Assembly (NCBI GenBank): GCA_029934165.1
Contig: JAOZMU010000019.1
Coordinates: 1-16,157, forward strand
Length of the DNA stretch: 16,157 nt
DNA from: Bacteroidales bacterium
GTDB lineage: Bacteria; Bacteroidota; Bacteroidia; Bacteroidales; JAOZMU01
Direction of reading: 5' to 3'
Below the pieces are notes generated by a model. That model was not told the DNA's origin. It did not search any database and worked only from the letters and a program-made list of their open reading frames with translations. The number at the start of each line of letters is the position of its first letter. Position 1 is the stretch's first letter. Positions 1 through 7,313 of the stretch are shown piece after piece. The translations under genes and the position numbers were made by a program.

Positions 1-28
1 AATACCAACAATATTCTTCCATAGAGCC

Positions 29-55
29 ATTATTAATTATTAATTTTCCATTACT
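29..55 (+). repeat. Repeat A fragment (27 bp) at window start
   Basis: Positions 29-55 are identical to 16081-16107, the outer end of repeat A copy 2: two TTATTAA units followed by TTTTCCATTACT. The conserved inner part of repeat A is not present on the left side. It lies just downstream of the LuxC-like gene, between its stop and the window edge. Confidence 0.65.
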
Positions 56-99
56 TAGTATAAATTTATGCAAAAAAAAATTATTTGGCACAAAGAAAA

Positions 100-1167
100 C
101 TACTTTTTGGAAACTTCGGCGAGGAATTTTAACGTATCAATACCATCTGCGTAGTCATCAATTTTTGGCATTTGCGCATTGCCAAAAGCAATTTCATTTT
201 GCCATATATTAATATCCGAAACTATACATTGAATTTGGTGAGTATTTTGGGATAAATTATTCCGTAATAAATTTTCATCAGAATAATATTGATAGTGTAA
301 AACACTAACTGGCGAGGCAATTTCAGACGCATTTCTCAGCAATAAAAAACCATTATCAAAAAATTGCACTTTATTCATAAGAAAAATTGCACGATTATAG
401 TCGTAATTATTAGAATATTTATTGTGTAAATTTACAGATGAGTAATGTTCGAAACTGGGCAAAATATCTGATATTTGAATAGATTTGTGCAGGTATATTT
501 TTGAAATACTCCGACACCCCAATCCAAAATACATAAAAATATCATCTGCAAGAGCCTTAAAATCGGTTATCGAAGCATCGGCAGAAATTACTCCAACAGA
601 GTTCCGATTGCGACGAATAATATTTGGCACTTTGTTGAAATAATGCTCAAAATATCGCGCAGAATTATTGCTTCCTGTTGCAATAATGGCATCAAAATCT
701 TTCAGAAATTCTTCTTCAATATGCACATAATCAGCAATTTGAGGCTCAATAATTTGTAGGGCTTTTAGCATTTCTGCAAAAAGAAAACTGTCTCGCGATG
801 AAGTCTTTCCAACAAAACGATTGCCGGATATTAGTACGCAAAGAAAATCATGAAATCCAACTAAAGGAATGTTTCCTGCCATAATAACACCTATATTCTT
901 AGGTTTATTCACCCAAAAATTTTCGGAACTGTTTTTTTCAAGCCAATTTTCGATTGTTTCTTTTTGCAGCCATTTTGCTATTCCAGCGTATGACTTTTTC
1001 ACGTTTGACTCAATGAACCAATGGTTAAACTGGCTGGCTTTTTTTGCAGCTTGCACCAAAATCTTAACTGGTTTGGCAGAAGTTTCTTCTTTTTTATTTT
1101 CTTGCGAAGCGATAATCAAAGCTCGTCCGAGTTTGACAAAAGCATCAATACAAATTTTGATGTTCAT
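100..1167 (-). CDS. LuxC-like acyl-CoA reductase (fatty acyl-CoA to aldehyde)
   Basis: This 355-residue protein belongs to the LuxC-type acyl-CoA reductase family found widely in Bacteroidota, an aldehyde-dehydrogenase-superfamily enzyme that would reduce an acyl-CoA (or acyl-enzyme thioester) with NAD(P)H. Visible landmarks are the nucleotide-binding segment GVIMAGNIPLVGFHDFL (about residues 93-109), the ATGSNNSARYFEHYF segment (163-177) and FGLGCRSISKIYL, where Cys218 is the expected acylated nucleophile. The length suits the stand-alone bacterial family. The start is an ATG in an A/T-rich context. It is separated from trxB by 309 bp containing a terminator, so it is probably transcribed on its own. 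In many Bacteroidota, as I recall, the gene sits beside a ferredoxin gene; no such neighbour is seen within this window. There is no luxD or luxE partner, so bioluminescence is not implied. The in vivo substrate is unknown. Confidence 0.85.
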   Translation of the reverse strand: MNIKICIDAFVKLGRALIIASQENKKEETSAKPVKILVQAAKKASQFNHWFIESNVKKSYAGIAKWLQKETIENWLEKNSSENFWVNKPKNIGVIMAGNIPLVGFHDFLCVLISGNRFVGKTSSRDSFLFAEMLKALQIIEPQIADYVHIEEEFLKDFDAIIATGSNNSARYFEHYFNKVPNIIRRNRNSVGVISADASITDFKALADDIFMYFGLGCRSISKIYLHKSIQISDILPSFEHYSSVNLHNKYSNNYDYNRAIFLMNKVQFFDNGFLLLRNASEIASPVSVLHYQYYSDENLLRNNLSQNTHQIQCIVSDINIWQNEIAFGNAQMPKIDDYADGIDTLKFLAEVSKK

Positions 1168-1215
1168 TTATATAAAATATTAATGTCAGCAGTTTTTTTA
1201 GTAACCTAATAAATA

Positions 1216-1262
1216 CAAAAAAGCCGACACGTCAAATTTATTAAATTTTTAACGTATCGGCT
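1216..1262 (-). terminator. Intrinsic terminator downstream of trxB
   Basis: On the minus strand an 11-bp stem AGCCGATACGT / ACGTGTCGGCT (one G-T or mismatch position) closes a 19-nt AT-rich loop and is followed directly by TTTTTTGTATTT. The arms are at 1252-1262 and 1222-1232. It lies 215-260 bp beyond the trxB stop and before the LuxC-like gene, so it would end the STAS-trxB transcript. Confidence 0.8.
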
Positions 1263-1352
1263 CAGAAGGTTTTTAATCAGCCTATTAAGCACATAGTGCT
1301 ATTTATTAAATTGTATATAGCTTATATTCAAGTTAAAACAACTCGAAAAAGT

Positions 1353-1430
1353 GTCTAAGACCTATTTTTTTATGATGCGTCTAAGCTGTGAATTAACAAC
1401 TTATGTTAATAAAAAGCGTAAGAACTTTTG
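1353..1430 (+). repeat. Repeat B, copy 1 (about 78 bp)
   Basis: An interspersed non-coding repeat downstream of trxB. It starts GTCTAAGACC (palindromic), contains CTGTGAATTAACAACTTA and ends GCGTAAGAACTTTTG. It differs from copy 3 (13331-13408, opposite strand) at only a handful of positions. It sits between the trxB stop and its terminator, so it should be transcribed in the 3' untranslated region. The rest of the 309-bp interval holds no gene. Confidence 0.75.
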
Positions 1431-1476
1431 TATGAGTACTTATTATTGTCGTACACTTACTTGCGTGGTTTTTACG

Positions 1477-2481
1477 CTAGAATTTGCGTGTTCCCAAGTA
1501 TCGCTCGGCTTCGAGGGCTGCCTTGCAACCAGAACCTGCTGCTGTAATTGCCTGACGATAAGATGAATCCTGTACATCACCACAAGCAAAAACACCTTCC
1601 AGATTTGTTTTTGGTGTGCCTGCCTGCGTATTTATGTAACCGACTTCATCTAATTCAAGAAAATCTACAAAAAGCTCAGTATTAGGTTTGTGTCCTATTG
1701 CAACAAAAAATCCACTGACAGCAATTTTCACCTCTTCTTCGTCTGGCTCGCCAAGACGTTTTATAAGAGTTACGCCTTCAACCTGTTGGTTGCCAAATAC
1801 TTCTTTAGTATTATGTTCGTAAAGAATTTTGATATTAGGAGTATTTGTAACTCTTTCTAACATTGTTTTAGAGGCACGCATATATGGTTTACGTACAATA
1901 AGATACACTTTTCGACAAATTCCGGATAAGTATGTAGCTTCTTCGGCAGCCGTATCGCCACCGCCAACAACTGCAACATCTAAACCTTTGTAAAAGAAGC
2001 CATCGCAGGTGGCGCAAGCAGAAACACCTGAGCCGACAAATTTCTTCTCGGACTCAAGCCCTAAGTATTTTGCAGTAGCTCCTGTGGCAATAATTACTGA
2101 TTCTGCGAGTATTGTTTTGTCGTCATCGACAACAACTTTGTACGGTTTTTGACTAAAATCGACTTTTGACACAAAACCCCAACGTATCTCTGCACCGAAG
2201 CGTTCTGCCTGATTTTTAAAGTCTTCCATCATAGCCGTGCCTGTTACACCTTTGGGGTAGCCTGGAAAGTTATCAATCTCTGTTGTTGTTGTGAGTTGTC
2301 CGCCTGGTTGCATTCCTTGGATAAGCACAGGTTTCAAATTTGCGCGAGCTGCATAAATTGCCGCAGTATATCCTGCTGGTCCAGAACCAATTACAAGACA
2401 ATGAACCGATTCTGGTTTCTCATTGCTAATAACATTGTTGTTTTTATCTTCTGGCAAATTCATTTTTTTGAAAAGATTCAT
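1477..2481 (-). CDS. trxB: Thioredoxin-disulfide reductase
   Basis: This FAD- and NADPH-dependent flavoprotein reduces thioredoxin in the cytoplasm. The 334 residues contain the FAD dinucleotide motif GSGPAGYTAAIYAARA (32-47), the redox-active CATC pair (Cys156 and Cys159), the NADPH-binding GGGDTAAEEA (173-182) and the C-terminal FAD motif GVFACGDV with the QAITAAGSGC segment. All catalytic elements are intact. Homologues usually begin close to the first glycine motif, so the roughly 25-residue N-terminal extension is slightly long. A second in-frame ATG (codon 7, at 2463) sits behind a run of A residues and could be the true start. It lies 66 bp downstream of the STAS/SEC14-like gene in the same direction and is probably co-transcribed with it. 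A terminator lies about 215-260 bp beyond its stop codon. Confidence 0.96.
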   Translation of the reverse strand: MNLFKKMNLPEDKNNNVISNEKPESVHCLVIGSGPAGYTAAIYAARANLKPVLIQGMQPGGQLTTTTEIDNFPGYPKGVTGTAMMEDFKNQAERFGAEIRWGFVSKVDFSQKPYKVVVDDDKTILAESVIIATGATAKYLGLESEKKFVGSGVSACATCDGFFYKGLDVAVVGGGDTAAEEATYLSGICRKVYLIVRKPYMRASKTMLERVTNTPNIKILYEHNTKEVFGNQQVEGVTLIKRLGEPDEEEVKIAVSGFFVAIGHKPNTELFVDFLELDEVGYINTQAGTPKTNLEGVFACGDVQDSSYRQAITAAGSGCKAALEAERYLGTRKF

Positions 2482-2547
2482 AGTAAATAAAAAATAATGT
2501 TAATAAAAATATTAGGTAATTAGTCAAAAACGATTTGTCATCTCTTT

Positions 2548-2955
2548 TTAATTTGGTAGCAAATAAACAAATGCGGCATCTTTATTATCAAAATATCTAA
2601 CAATATCGTAAGGCGAAGTTTCGCAATCTTCGTGAATGCGTTCAGGCGTAATAGCCTGATAATCTTTCCGATTCAATACAAAACAAACACAATTGATGTT
2701 TTTTGAGAGTTTTGCGCCAATTTCCGTATCAACCCACTGCTCAATTTCCGTATTTGCCTTAAAATTGAAATTAACAACATTAAAAATGGCATTTCTTATT
2801 TTATTTGCTCGAACTAAACTACGAAAATGTTTCATCTCTTTTTTGTAGTCATTTTCGCTCATACTCTCGCTTTCGTCAGTCCAAATTTGCTCAAGTATTT
2901 TCACGCTTTTATGAACTACGTAATTTGCGTAAGGACTTTTTTTGAGTTCTTCCAT
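2548..2955 (-). CDS. Small STAS/SEC14-like (SpoIIAA-like) cytoplasmic protein
   Basis: This 135-residue soluble protein has no signal peptide or membrane segment. Its pattern resembles the Bacteroidota STAS/SEC14-domain proteins of about 130 residues: an N-terminal strand pair with a conserved acidic Trp region (QIWTDESESMSENDYKKEM, 23-41), a central NVVNFNFKANTEIEQWVD segment (59-76), a strand ending CVCFVLNRKDY and a final acidic YFDNKDAAFVYLL helix. The function of this subfamily is not established; related STAS folds act in protein-protein signalling or lipid binding. It lies upstream of trxB in the same direction, 66 bp apart, and is preceded by a good Bacteroidota-type promoter candidate at 3101-3133. 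The family assignment comes from remembered sequence pattern and is moderate. Confidence 0.62.
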   Translation of the reverse strand: MEELKKSPYANYVVHKSVKILEQIWTDESESMSENDYKKEMKHFRSLVRANKIRNAIFNVVNFNFKANTEIEQWVDTEIGAKLSKNINCVCFVLNRKDYQAITPERIHEDCETSPYDIVRYFDNKDAAFVYLLPN

Positions 2956-3100
2956 AATGGTTTGATTTTTTGATTAATTATTAGTTTATGATAAAATTAA
3001 AAGATTGTACTTGGCTATAATTTAGCGGGTTGTGTGTTCAAGGTGCATCAATTAATTTTTCATCTAACCACTTGCAATGTAAAAATAAATTTAATAGTAA

Positions 3101-3133
3101 CAAAAATACAAAAAATAAGGTTTAGTTACAAAA
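3101..3133 (-). promoter_or_regulatory. Candidate Bacteroidota promoter for the STAS-like gene and trxB
   Basis: Reading the minus strand, TTTTG (3133-3129) is followed after 20 nt by TATTTTTG (3108-3101), matching the -33 TTTG and -7 TAnnTTTG consensus of the Bacteroidota primary sigma factor. The leader to the start codon at 2955 would be about 140 nt. Confidence 0.5.
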
Positions 3134-3242
3134 AATAATTTGCTGTAAATTAGTACTTTAGCTTACGCAATCGCTGGAATATGATATATTATTTTCGATT
3201 GCAAAATTTGTTTAATTTTCGGACACGAAATATCATGTCCCG

Positions 3243-3394
3243 GATAGTCCATACATAACAGTGTTGGTATGATTATCAAACAGTTATATGGCTGTTTTGA
3301 AATAAACAAAATCAAATTTCACTTAATAATCAAGCGATTAAAAATTAAATTTCTACTTATTTTCATCGACCAACATTATTTTGTATGGACTATC
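3243..3394. mobile_element. 152-bp element with 26-bp imperfect terminal inverted repeats (MITE-like)
   Basis: The ends at 3243-3268 and 3369-3394 are inverted copies sharing GATAGTCCATACA and TGTTGGT with a divergent middle. Inside lie a small hairpin (CAAACAG ... CTGTTTTG, 3278-3299) and a pair of imperfect direct repeats (3308-3326 and 3342-3361). It encodes no protein. No target-site duplication is clear. It sits in the 515-bp non-coding gap (2956-3470) downstream of the GNAT gene; the rest of that gap holds a promoter candidate and an imperfect 20-bp palindrome at 3220-3239. Confidence 0.5.
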
Positions 3395-3470
3395 GGTTTT
3401 CAGTATAGTTGACATAAAATCAAATTTTAAAATTATTTTTACAGATTGTATTTAATTGTTACTTCGTTGC

Positions 3471-4055
3471 TCAAAATGTGAACTCTCTGCCAGTTTTTGG
3501 TTTTTTACCACACGATTTATCTGTTCCCTGTTGCGAAATGTCGATATAAGCCTCTATTTGTCCCCGAAAATTAATGATTTTAGTCTTCAAATTTAATGTT
3601 TTTATTAGGTGTATCATCACATCATTATATGACAACAAATAGCCTAACAAACAATTAATACCCATTTTGCGTGCTGCATCAATTAATTTGAGAAGCATTT
3701 TTTTTCCTAAACCTTTTGATTGAAATTCGTCAAGAACAACTACGGCAAATTCGGCAGCTGAGGCTGTCTCCGAATCACGCACGAAACGAGCAACACCGAT
3801 AATTTCTTCTTGATTATCACGCTGAATAATAGCAACAATTGCATTATGAGTATTTCTATCCAAATTACACAAAAACGCCGCTTCTTTGTGCACTCTAACT
3901 TTTGGTATATTGGCTGTGTTAAATTGAAACCGCAGGAATTTGGTTTTATCACTCAATTTATAATAAAACCGAATTAGCCGCTCATGGTCTTCGCTACAAA
4001 TTAGCCGAAAATGAATATCGTATCCATCAAGCTGCATTAAGTCTTTGTTATTCAT
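3471..4055 (-). CDS. GNAT-family N-acetyltransferase, Pat-like
   Basis: This 194-residue stand-alone GNAT domain would transfer an acetyl group from acetyl-CoA to an amine. The N-terminal part (IHFRLICSEDHERLIRFYYK, then LSDKTKFLRFQF) resembles the start of the GNAT domain of Pat/YfiQ-type protein lysine acetyltransferases, which typically read RPIRPEDE followed by LSxxSxYLRFF. Motif A is VVVLDEFQSKGLGKKMLLKL (105-124), with the CoA pyrophosphate-binding QSKGLGK at 112-118. A following SYNDVMIHLIKTLNLK segment (142-157) matches the Asn-containing motif B region. The large acyl-CoA-synthetase-like domain of full Pat proteins is absent. The C-terminal 20 residues are basic and polar (KSCGKKPKTGR) and do not look like part of the fold. 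It is a single gene; downstream lies a 515-bp non-coding stretch. The substrate is unknown. Confidence 0.8.
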   Translation of the reverse strand: MNNKDLMQLDGYDIHFRLICSEDHERLIRFYYKLSDKTKFLRFQFNTANIPKVRVHKEAAFLCNLDRNTHNAIVAIIQRDNQEEIIGVARFVRDSETASAAEFAVVVLDEFQSKGLGKKMLLKLIDAARKMGINCLLGYLLSYNDVMIHLIKTLNLKTKIINFRGQIEAYIDISQQGTDKSCGKKPKTGREFTF

Positions 4056-4159
4056 TGATTTAGATTCTTAATGATGAAAATTCCTTGTTTAGTACGTTTT
4101 TTATGCAAAATCGTAATTTTACTACATATTATTTTCAAATTTACAAAAAAATTAGGTAA

Positions 4160-4191
4160 AAAAGAAACCGCTCAGAAATTTTCTGAACGGT
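4160..4191 (-). terminator. Intrinsic terminator downstream of hddA
   Basis: On the minus strand a 12-bp stem ACCGTTCAGAAA / TTTCTGAGCGGT with one mismatch and a one-base-plus loop is followed by TTCTTTTTTACC. The arms are 4180-4191 and 4167-4178. It lies about 275 bp after the hddA stop and just upstream of the GNAT gene, so it would end the glycosyltransferase-hddA transcript after a long 3' untranslated region. Confidence 0.82.
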
Positions 4192-4212
4192 CTATTCGCA
4201 TTTCACGAAGTA

Positions 4213-4311
4213 AGGTCTAATATCTATTTTTTACGCACTGAAAGATTCCTTATGAAACGTTTTAACTGTGAATTAGCAACTTACGTTAATAAAAAAACGG
4301 AAGAACTTTTG
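4213..4311 (+). repeat. Repeat B, copy 2 (about 99 bp, with insertion)
   Basis: Shares TATGAAACGTTT, CTGTGAATTAGCAACTTA and GAACTTTTG with the other B copies, but carries about 17 extra bases near 4235-4250 and more substitutions. It lies between the hddA stop and the hddA terminator, in the same orientation relative to the gene as copy 1 is to trxB. Confidence 0.68.
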
Positions 4312-4428
4312 TACGTGCTCTACACTTTTTAATATTGAGACAACAATTTACTATTTGACTGAAAATCAGCAACAAACAGCAAATAATTGTATAGGTTAAT
4401 TTAATCTTCGTTGTAAGAGTACTTATAA

Positions 4429-4456
4429 ATAGGTGCGTAAAAATAACCGACACTTT
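4429..4456 (+). repeat. Repeat C, copy 1 (28 bp)
   Basis: ATAGGTGCGTAA, AATAACCGA and ACTTT blocks are shared with 13514-13541; 26 of 28 positions agree. It begins about 10 bp beyond the hddA stop. Confidence 0.6.
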
Positions 4457-4465
4457 TTCGATACA

Positions 4466-5491
4466 TCAGGAAACAGTCCATGATGTTAATCCTATTTGAG
4501 TAAATTCATACCTTTTTGCCTGACCTCCAAATTGTTCCAATGCTTTGATTACACTATTTCGAGAATTATTGGGGCAATAGAAAAACATAAATCCGCCTCC
4601 ACCAGCACCAGAAATTTTACCGCCAGATGCGCCGGCATTCAAAGCTGTTTGATAGATTTTTTCTAATAGCGGTGTCGTTATGTTACTAGCCATCTGTTTT
4701 TTATGGTGCCAACCGTCATTTAGCAGATCGCCCATTCTGTCCAACTGTCCACGAAGCAACGCCTCTTTCATCATAAGAGCTTGGTTTTTAATATTATGCA
4801 TCGCCTCAATTGAGTTCTTGTTTTTGTTGATAACATTCTGGCGTTGGGCTTCGATAATTTGCGAAGAAAAACGACTTGTTTCTGTATTAAACAAGACCAA
4901 ATTAAATGCTAACTCATTTAATATCAAAGGTTTTATACGCAAAGGATTAACAATAACTTTGTCATCGGTCGAAAATTCCATGAAATTTACGCCACCAAAA
5001 GTTGCCGCATATTGGTCTTGTTTTCCTCCAGCCATATCAAGGTCGATACGCTCAATTTTATACGACAATCGCGCAATATCGTATTCGCCAAGTGGTAGTT
5101 TTAGCCATTCGACAAACGCACCTAAAACCGCTGTAACAAGCGTTGAGGAAGTCCCCAAACCAGAGCCAGGTGGCGCATCAACAAAGGTCGAAAGCTCAAA
5201 AGACAGTGGTTCAAGTTTATAATCTTCTATTATGCGATTGTAAATTCCTTTGAACAAATCCAGTTTTCCGTCAATGGGAAGTTTTTTATCAGATTTATAC
5301 TCATAACGCTCCTCCTTATCTGTGGCGTGAAATACTATTTTACTCTCGTTAGTTGGCTTAATTGTCGCATAGGCATACATTGTAACAGTAGCATTAAGAA
5401 TCGCACCACCGTATATTTCGGAGTACGGAGCAACATCTGAACCACCACCGGCTAAACCAATTCGCAATGGAGCTTTACTTCTAATAATCAT
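4466..5491 (-). CDS. hddA: GHMP kinase, D-glycero-D-manno-heptose 7-phosphate kinase type
   Basis: A 341-residue GHMP-superfamily sugar kinase. The three hallmark regions are present: the N-terminal SKAPLRIGLAGGGSDVAPY (5-23), the ATP-binding loop PPGSGLGTSS (107-116) and the C-terminal glycine motif GGKISGAGGGGFMFFY (near 290-305). The N-terminal LRIGLAGGGSDV pattern and the length are typical of HddA/COG2605 kinases, which phosphorylate D-glycero-D-manno-heptose 7-phosphate at C1 on the way to a GDP-activated heptose for surface glycans. The start codon overlaps the stop of the upstream glycosyltransferase in an ATGA arrangement (5488-5491), so translational coupling is likely. No other heptose genes (isomerase, phosphatase, nucleotidyltransferase) are in the window, so exact substrate specificity is inferred from family resemblance. 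The mRNA probably continues through a 275-nt untranslated region to the terminator at 4160-4191. Confidence 0.85.
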   Translation of the reverse strand: MIIRSKAPLRIGLAGGGSDVAPYSEIYGGAILNATVTMYAYATIKPTNESKIVFHATDKEERYEYKSDKKLPIDGKLDLFKGIYNRIIEDYKLEPLSFELSTFVDAPPGSGLGTSSTLVTAVLGAFVEWLKLPLGEYDIARLSYKIERIDLDMAGGKQDQYAATFGGVNFMEFSTDDKVIVNPLRIKPLILNELAFNLVLFNTETSRFSSQIIEAQRQNVINKNKNSIEAMHNIKNQALMMKEALLRGQLDRMGDLLNDGWHHKKQMASNITTPLLEKIYQTALNAGASGGKISGAGGGGFMFFYCPNNSRNSVIKALEQFGGQAKRYEFTQIGLTSWTVS

Positions 5492-6648
5492 TGCTTTATC
5501 TCTTTATAAATATTTTCAATATTTTCTATCATTCTTTTCCAAGAATATTGTTTTTTTATTTCGCTTGCATTTTTAGCAAAAAAATTCTTGCGATTTTTTT
5601 CGTAAAAATTCACCAAGGCATCAGATATTTTTGAAACATCAATTGGCGTAACATACCCAACTTTTTCATTTGGCACAATTTCTGCTAACCCGCCAACATC
5701 TGTAACAAGCATTGGTTTATTAAAATGATAGGCTATTTGCGTTACTCCGCTCTGCGTAGCGGTTTTATACGGCTGCACAACCATGTCTGCTGCATTAAAA
5801 TAGTGAGCAACTTCATTGTCAGGAATGAAATCATTGCGAAATACAAGATGTTCCCTAATATTCAATTCGCGTATTATTTCATCGTAATAGTTTTGTTCTA
5901 CGTAATATTCTCCTGCAATTATCAGCTTTACATTAAACTTTCGGAGACGCTCATCGGCAAAGGCTTTCAGTAAAATATCAAGCCCTTTGTAGTGCCGAAT
6001 AAAACCGAAGAATAATAAGTAGTTTACGTTTTGGTCTAATTTAATTTTGCTACAAGCCAGTTTTTTACTTTCAATATCTCCGAAATTGTCGTAAAGCGGG
6101 TGCGGGCAAAATTCTTTTGGCTTGCTTGTGTCAAACTGCTTAATATCAGACAAAACGGATTTCGACATCGCAACGAATCCATCGACAGATTTAGCAAAAT
6201 ACGATGCAAATAATTTGTCGCCAATGCGCTTTTCGTGCGGAATCATATTGTCAACAATGGTAATTATTTTTGTGTGTTTGTTTTTACGTATTATTCTGGC
6301 AATTGTACCCAAAGATGGTGCTACAAAAGGAAGCCAAAATTTCATAATAACAAAATCTGGTTTCTCTCTCTTAATTTTCTTTCCAACAACAATCCAATTG
6401 ATTGGATTAATGGAATTTACAGAAATATCTATGTCTAAATCCTCTGGTTTTGGTGCTGAGGAATACTGCGATTTGCCCGGAAAAAGAAAAGAGGGATATT
6501 GCAATGAAAAAGTATGAATTTTTACATCGTAATCTTCTGATATAAATGCACGTGCAAGTCTTTCATTATACGTTGCCAATCCGCCTCTTAGTGGATATGC
6601 AGAGCCAATTATAATAACTTTTTTTTTACTCATTGCGTTAGTTCTCAT
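5488..6648 (-). CDS. Glycosyltransferase family 4 (GT-B fold)
   Basis: A 386-residue GT-B glycosyltransferase, probably cytoplasmic or peripherally membrane-associated and involved in a surface polysaccharide or glycan. The N-terminal Rossmann half begins KKVIIIGSAYPLRGGLATYNERLARAF (9-35), with a glycine-rich acceptor-side loop. The C-terminal half has NYLLFFGFIRHYKGLDILL (donor domain start, with the RxxKG motif common in GT4) and later NAADMVVQPYKTATQSGVTQIAY followed by KPMLVTDVGGLAEIV, equivalent to the GT4 donor-binding region. The usual EGFG box is replaced by the ATQSG segment, as occurs in some GT4 subfamilies. The first ATG (6648) and a second in-frame ATG (6633) lie in a 10-bp duplication spaced 15 bp apart. 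Homologues begin like the second, so 6633 may be the real start. It overlaps hddA by 4 bp and lies 53 bp from the Nudix gene. Sugar specificity is unknown. Confidence 0.88.
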   Translation of the reverse strand: MRTNAMSKKKVIIIGSAYPLRGGLATYNERLARAFISEDYDVKIHTFSLQYPSFLFPGKSQYSSAPKPEDLDIDISVNSINPINWIVVGKKIKREKPDFVIMKFWLPFVAPSLGTIARIIRKNKHTKIITIVDNMIPHEKRIGDKLFASYFAKSVDGFVAMSKSVLSDIKQFDTSKPKEFCPHPLYDNFGDIESKKLACSKIKLDQNVNYLLFFGFIRHYKGLDILLKAFADERLRKFNVKLIIAGEYYVEQNYYDEIIRELNIREHLVFRNDFIPDNEVAHYFNAADMVVQPYKTATQSGVTQIAYHFNKPMLVTDVGGLAEIVPNEKVGYVTPIDVSKISDALVNFYEKNRKNFFAKNASEIKKQYSWKRMIENIENIYKEIKQ

Positions 6649-6701
6649 TGCGTGTTATTACTTAAATACATTTGCAAAATATTCTTTCAAAGCAATATTC
6701 A

Positions 6702-7238
6702 CTACTCAGTTTTACCAGTATCATCTGCAAATATCCCAGCACAATTTGCGTATTGTTGCTTAACAATACGCATTGCAGCTATATCAACAGGAAAGGACAT
6801 ATCTTCAGCACTTATCTCATTGATGTTCACCCATCTAAATGTCATTGCGCCATCTTCTTCAACAATGAAATCAAAAGGCTTGTTGGTTGTTTTCAATTCA
6901 TTTGGTGTCAGTAACTTAGCATGATAATAAACAGCCACTAACTGCTTTTTCGAGTTGAACAATGCTTGCTGAAAAAAATCAGAAGTGTAAATATGTTCCA
7001 GAACCTCAACATCTTGCGCCAACTCTTCCATAGCTTCGCGCTGAAGGCAATCCGAAATTCCCTCGCCAAACTCAACACCGCCACCGGGAAATTTACGCAT
7101 ACGCATACCTCGCCATTTTTCTTCGGAAATAAGTAATTGGTTTTCGCTATTCGTAATCACTAAATATGCTCTAATCGTAAAACTGTTGATTTCAAGATGT
7201 TTTTGCATGATAATATTTTTGGGGATATTAGTTGGCAT
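6702..7238 (-). CDS. NUDIX hydrolase
   Basis: A 178-residue Nudix-fold pyrophosphohydrolase that would cleave a nucleoside diphosphate linked to another group, using divalent metal. The Nudix box is G53-x5-E59-x7-R67-E68-x2-E71-E72, so all metal-binding glutamates are retained. The conserved glycine after EE-x is replaced by alanine (Ala74), a mild deviation. The preceding segment AYLVITNSENQLLISEEKWR (24-43) with MRKFPGGGVEFGEG (47-60) matches the usual strand leading into the box. The first ATG is used here; codon 11 (7208) is an alternative and would remove a ten-residue leader that does not look conserved. It sits 75 bp downstream of miaA and 53 bp upstream of the glycosyltransferase, all in the same direction, so it may be in one long operon. 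Its position before a sugar-pathway pair allows a role on a nucleotide-sugar, but this is a guess. Confidence 0.88.
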   Translation of the reverse strand: MPTNIPKNIIMQKHLEINSFTIRAYLVITNSENQLLISEEKWRGMRMRKFPGGGVEFGEGISDCLQREAMEELAQDVEVLEHIYTSDFFQQALFNSKKQLVAVYYHAKLLTPNELKTTNKPFDFIVEEDGAMTFRWVNINEISAEDMSFPVDIAAMRIVKQQYANCAGIFADDTGKTE

Positions 7239-7313
7239 AGTAAATAAAACCCACGTATTTTTTCAATCGTTTGTCTGCTAAATAATTGCACAAATTGCTA
7301 ATATTCAGCCCAT

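Noticed and set aside
100..1167. Bioluminescence (lux) operon
   Set aside because: No luciferase, LuxD or LuxE genes are nearby; LuxC-like reductases are widespread in non-luminous Bacteroidota.
1351..1566. A 71-codon plus-strand frame spanning repeat B and the trxB end
   Set aside because: Runs into trxB antisense, and the repeat B copies do not keep this frame open or conserved.
3243..3394. Integron attC recombination site
   Set aside because: The inverted ends do not carry proper RYYYAAC/GTTRRRY core sites, and there is no integron integrase or cassette array.
4680..5222. A 180-codon open frame on the plus strand opposite hddA
   Set aside because: It lies wholly antisense to a well-supported GHMP kinase, has no recognisable domain, and its composition is that of a reverse-complement shadow.
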